NCBI RefSeq assembly: GCF_000003815.2
Contig: NC_049991.1
Location: 523,598-574,926 of the forward strand
Source: Branchiostoma floridae
Taxonomy: Eukaryota > Chordata > Leptocardii > Amphioxiformes > Branchiostomatidae
Direction of reading: 5' to 3'
Length of the DNA: 51,329 bases
Shown: piece by piece, positions 50,493-51,329 of the stretch
Layout of the letters: each line of letters begins with the position of its first letter
How positions within the stretch are numbered: the stretch's first letter is position 1
Made by a program: the position numbers and the translations under genes
The notes under the pieces: model-generated
The model's input: only the letters and a program-made list of their open reading frames with translations
What the model was told of the DNA's origin: nothing
Database searches by the model: none

Positions 50493-51329
50493 CTGTACAA
50501 CAAATACAGCATTCCTCAAGCTCAGGGCTACTTTAGTACTGGCTAGACTCTATAGGAAACTTTCTGAAATTCACATTCCTTAGGCCACACCAATTCCATT
50601 TGTTGCTTCCTTCATGATTTTCTGAGGCATCTGTCATCTTTTTCTATGTTGTTATATTGAACATTTTGGGAGAGAGCAAACAGCTTGCCATACATGTACT
50701 CCTAAGGATGAATGCTATTGACTGAAGTGGTCAGTTGAGTATCTGCTATTTGGAATTATCATATAGCCAGGCGCCGCGGACCAATCAGAAGGCCACGTTC
50801 CACGTTGGTTATGACGCCGTAACACTTAGATTCCGGGCAGGCCGGTGTGTATCCTCCTTCTGATTGGTCAGAATGAATCGACACCGGCACCAGTGTCTAT
50901 GCAAATCGACACCGGTACCGGTGTCGTTTTATTCTGACCAACCAGACTGAGCAATACACACAACATATGCAGGGTTTGGCCAATCAAAAGGAGCGAAACA
51001 TATGCCAGAGCAGAAGGAATAAGTACAGACTGCAAGCGGAGGGAATAGCTCCTTCTGTTAACATTGATAATGAGTTCTGTTGTTCTAAAAAGCGAAAGAC
51101 TGCAATGTTTTGAATATTTTCTGAGGAAATTTTGGTTTCAAACCACAATCTGTAAACAAATGTATGTACCAAGGAACAAATGTGAACTTTCAGAAATTCG
51201 ACAAAGGAATTCACACGTATAGTACCAAGGGATCTATGCGTCATACAGGAGTTTGCAAGTTTGGGTAGGCTATATGATAATAACGTTAATGACCCGCCTG
51301 TTCTTCGGTGTACATGGTGTCATAACGCC
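50493..51329 (-). other. API5: API5 intron, runs off the window edge
   Basis: No API5 coding sequence was found here, so the next upstream exon lies beyond 51329. It contains the palindromic CCAAT-bearing hairpin block 50781-50945. Confidence 0.7.
50781..50945. repeat. Overlapping hairpins with CCAAT and a 20-bp perfect palindrome
   Basis: CCAATCAGAAGG (50781-50792) is the exact reverse complement of CCTTCTGATTGG (50856-50867). 50860-50897 pairs with 50908-50945 (38 bp, about five mismatches). The second arm itself includes the perfect palindrome CGACACCGGTACCGGTGTCG (50907-50926). Probably a decayed foldback transposon; a regulatory role is not excluded. Confidence 0.7.

Overview
The window is a stretch of animal nuclear DNA. 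It is most likely from a cephalochordate (amphioxus, Branchiostoma). The evidence is chordate-grade protein similarity (a Mnx-type homeobox, a Rac almost identical to vertebrate Rac1 in the readable exons, an API5 with the vertebrate tail architecture), many short exons with canonical GT/AG junctions, AT-rich intergenic DNA and very many small inverted-repeat transposons. Six runs of N (five of exactly 100 bases, one of 284) show a draft assembly. The species call is inference.

Four protein-coding genes can be assembled exon by exon. (1) Rac1, minus strand, 2370-9111, five coding exons, complete, 192 aa: a Rho-family GTPase. (2) A Cdc1/Ted1/PGAP5-type metallophosphoesterase (MPPE1-like), plus strand, 14112-18780, seven exons, 353 aa with a membrane helix at each end: the family trims GPI-anchor side chains. 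(3) Mnx (HB9-type motor-neuron/pancreas homeobox), plus strand, 29539-38224: exon 1 is interrupted by a 284-base gap, and the homeodomain lies in exons 2 and 3 with the classical intron between homeodomain residues 44 and 45. (4) API5 (apoptosis inhibitor 5 / AAC-11), minus strand, the last ten coding exons, 44340-50492; its 5' exons lie beyond the right edge. Rac and MPPE1 are divergent; Mnx and API5 are convergent. The four are not a pathway; they are ordinary metazoan neighbours.

The rest is introns, UTRs and a dense population of non-autonomous mobile elements, several with both terminal inverted repeats and target-site duplications visible by eye. They include: a family with 5-bp duplications and GTGCA-rich ends (4540-4897, 19224-19572, 11360-12165, plus a truncated copy at about 45925-46108); a Tc1/mariner-like MITE (11501-11996) nested inside one of these; hAT-like elements with 8-bp duplications (24617-24788, 28855-29019, 34842-34941, 49011-49403); a PIF/Harbinger-like MITE (41104-41334); a tRNA-derived SINE head (about 10322-10397); a broken LINE reverse-transcriptase tail (about 31740-32540) and a possible LINE endonuclease scrap (46703-46897); and an octamer-rich dispersed repeat that forms a 1-kb tandem duplication at 21082-23190 and recurs at several places.

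Regulatory candidates cluster around Mnx. They comprise a 4.5-kb upstream region with a perfect DR1 nuclear-receptor site and a perfect CTCF-consensus match, a TATA-like box 229 bases before the ATG, and two TAAT-rich repeat-free blocks in intron 1. I did not find a convincing novel multi-gene system. The most interesting material is the nested and foldback transposon architecture and the possible Mnx cis-regulatory DNA.
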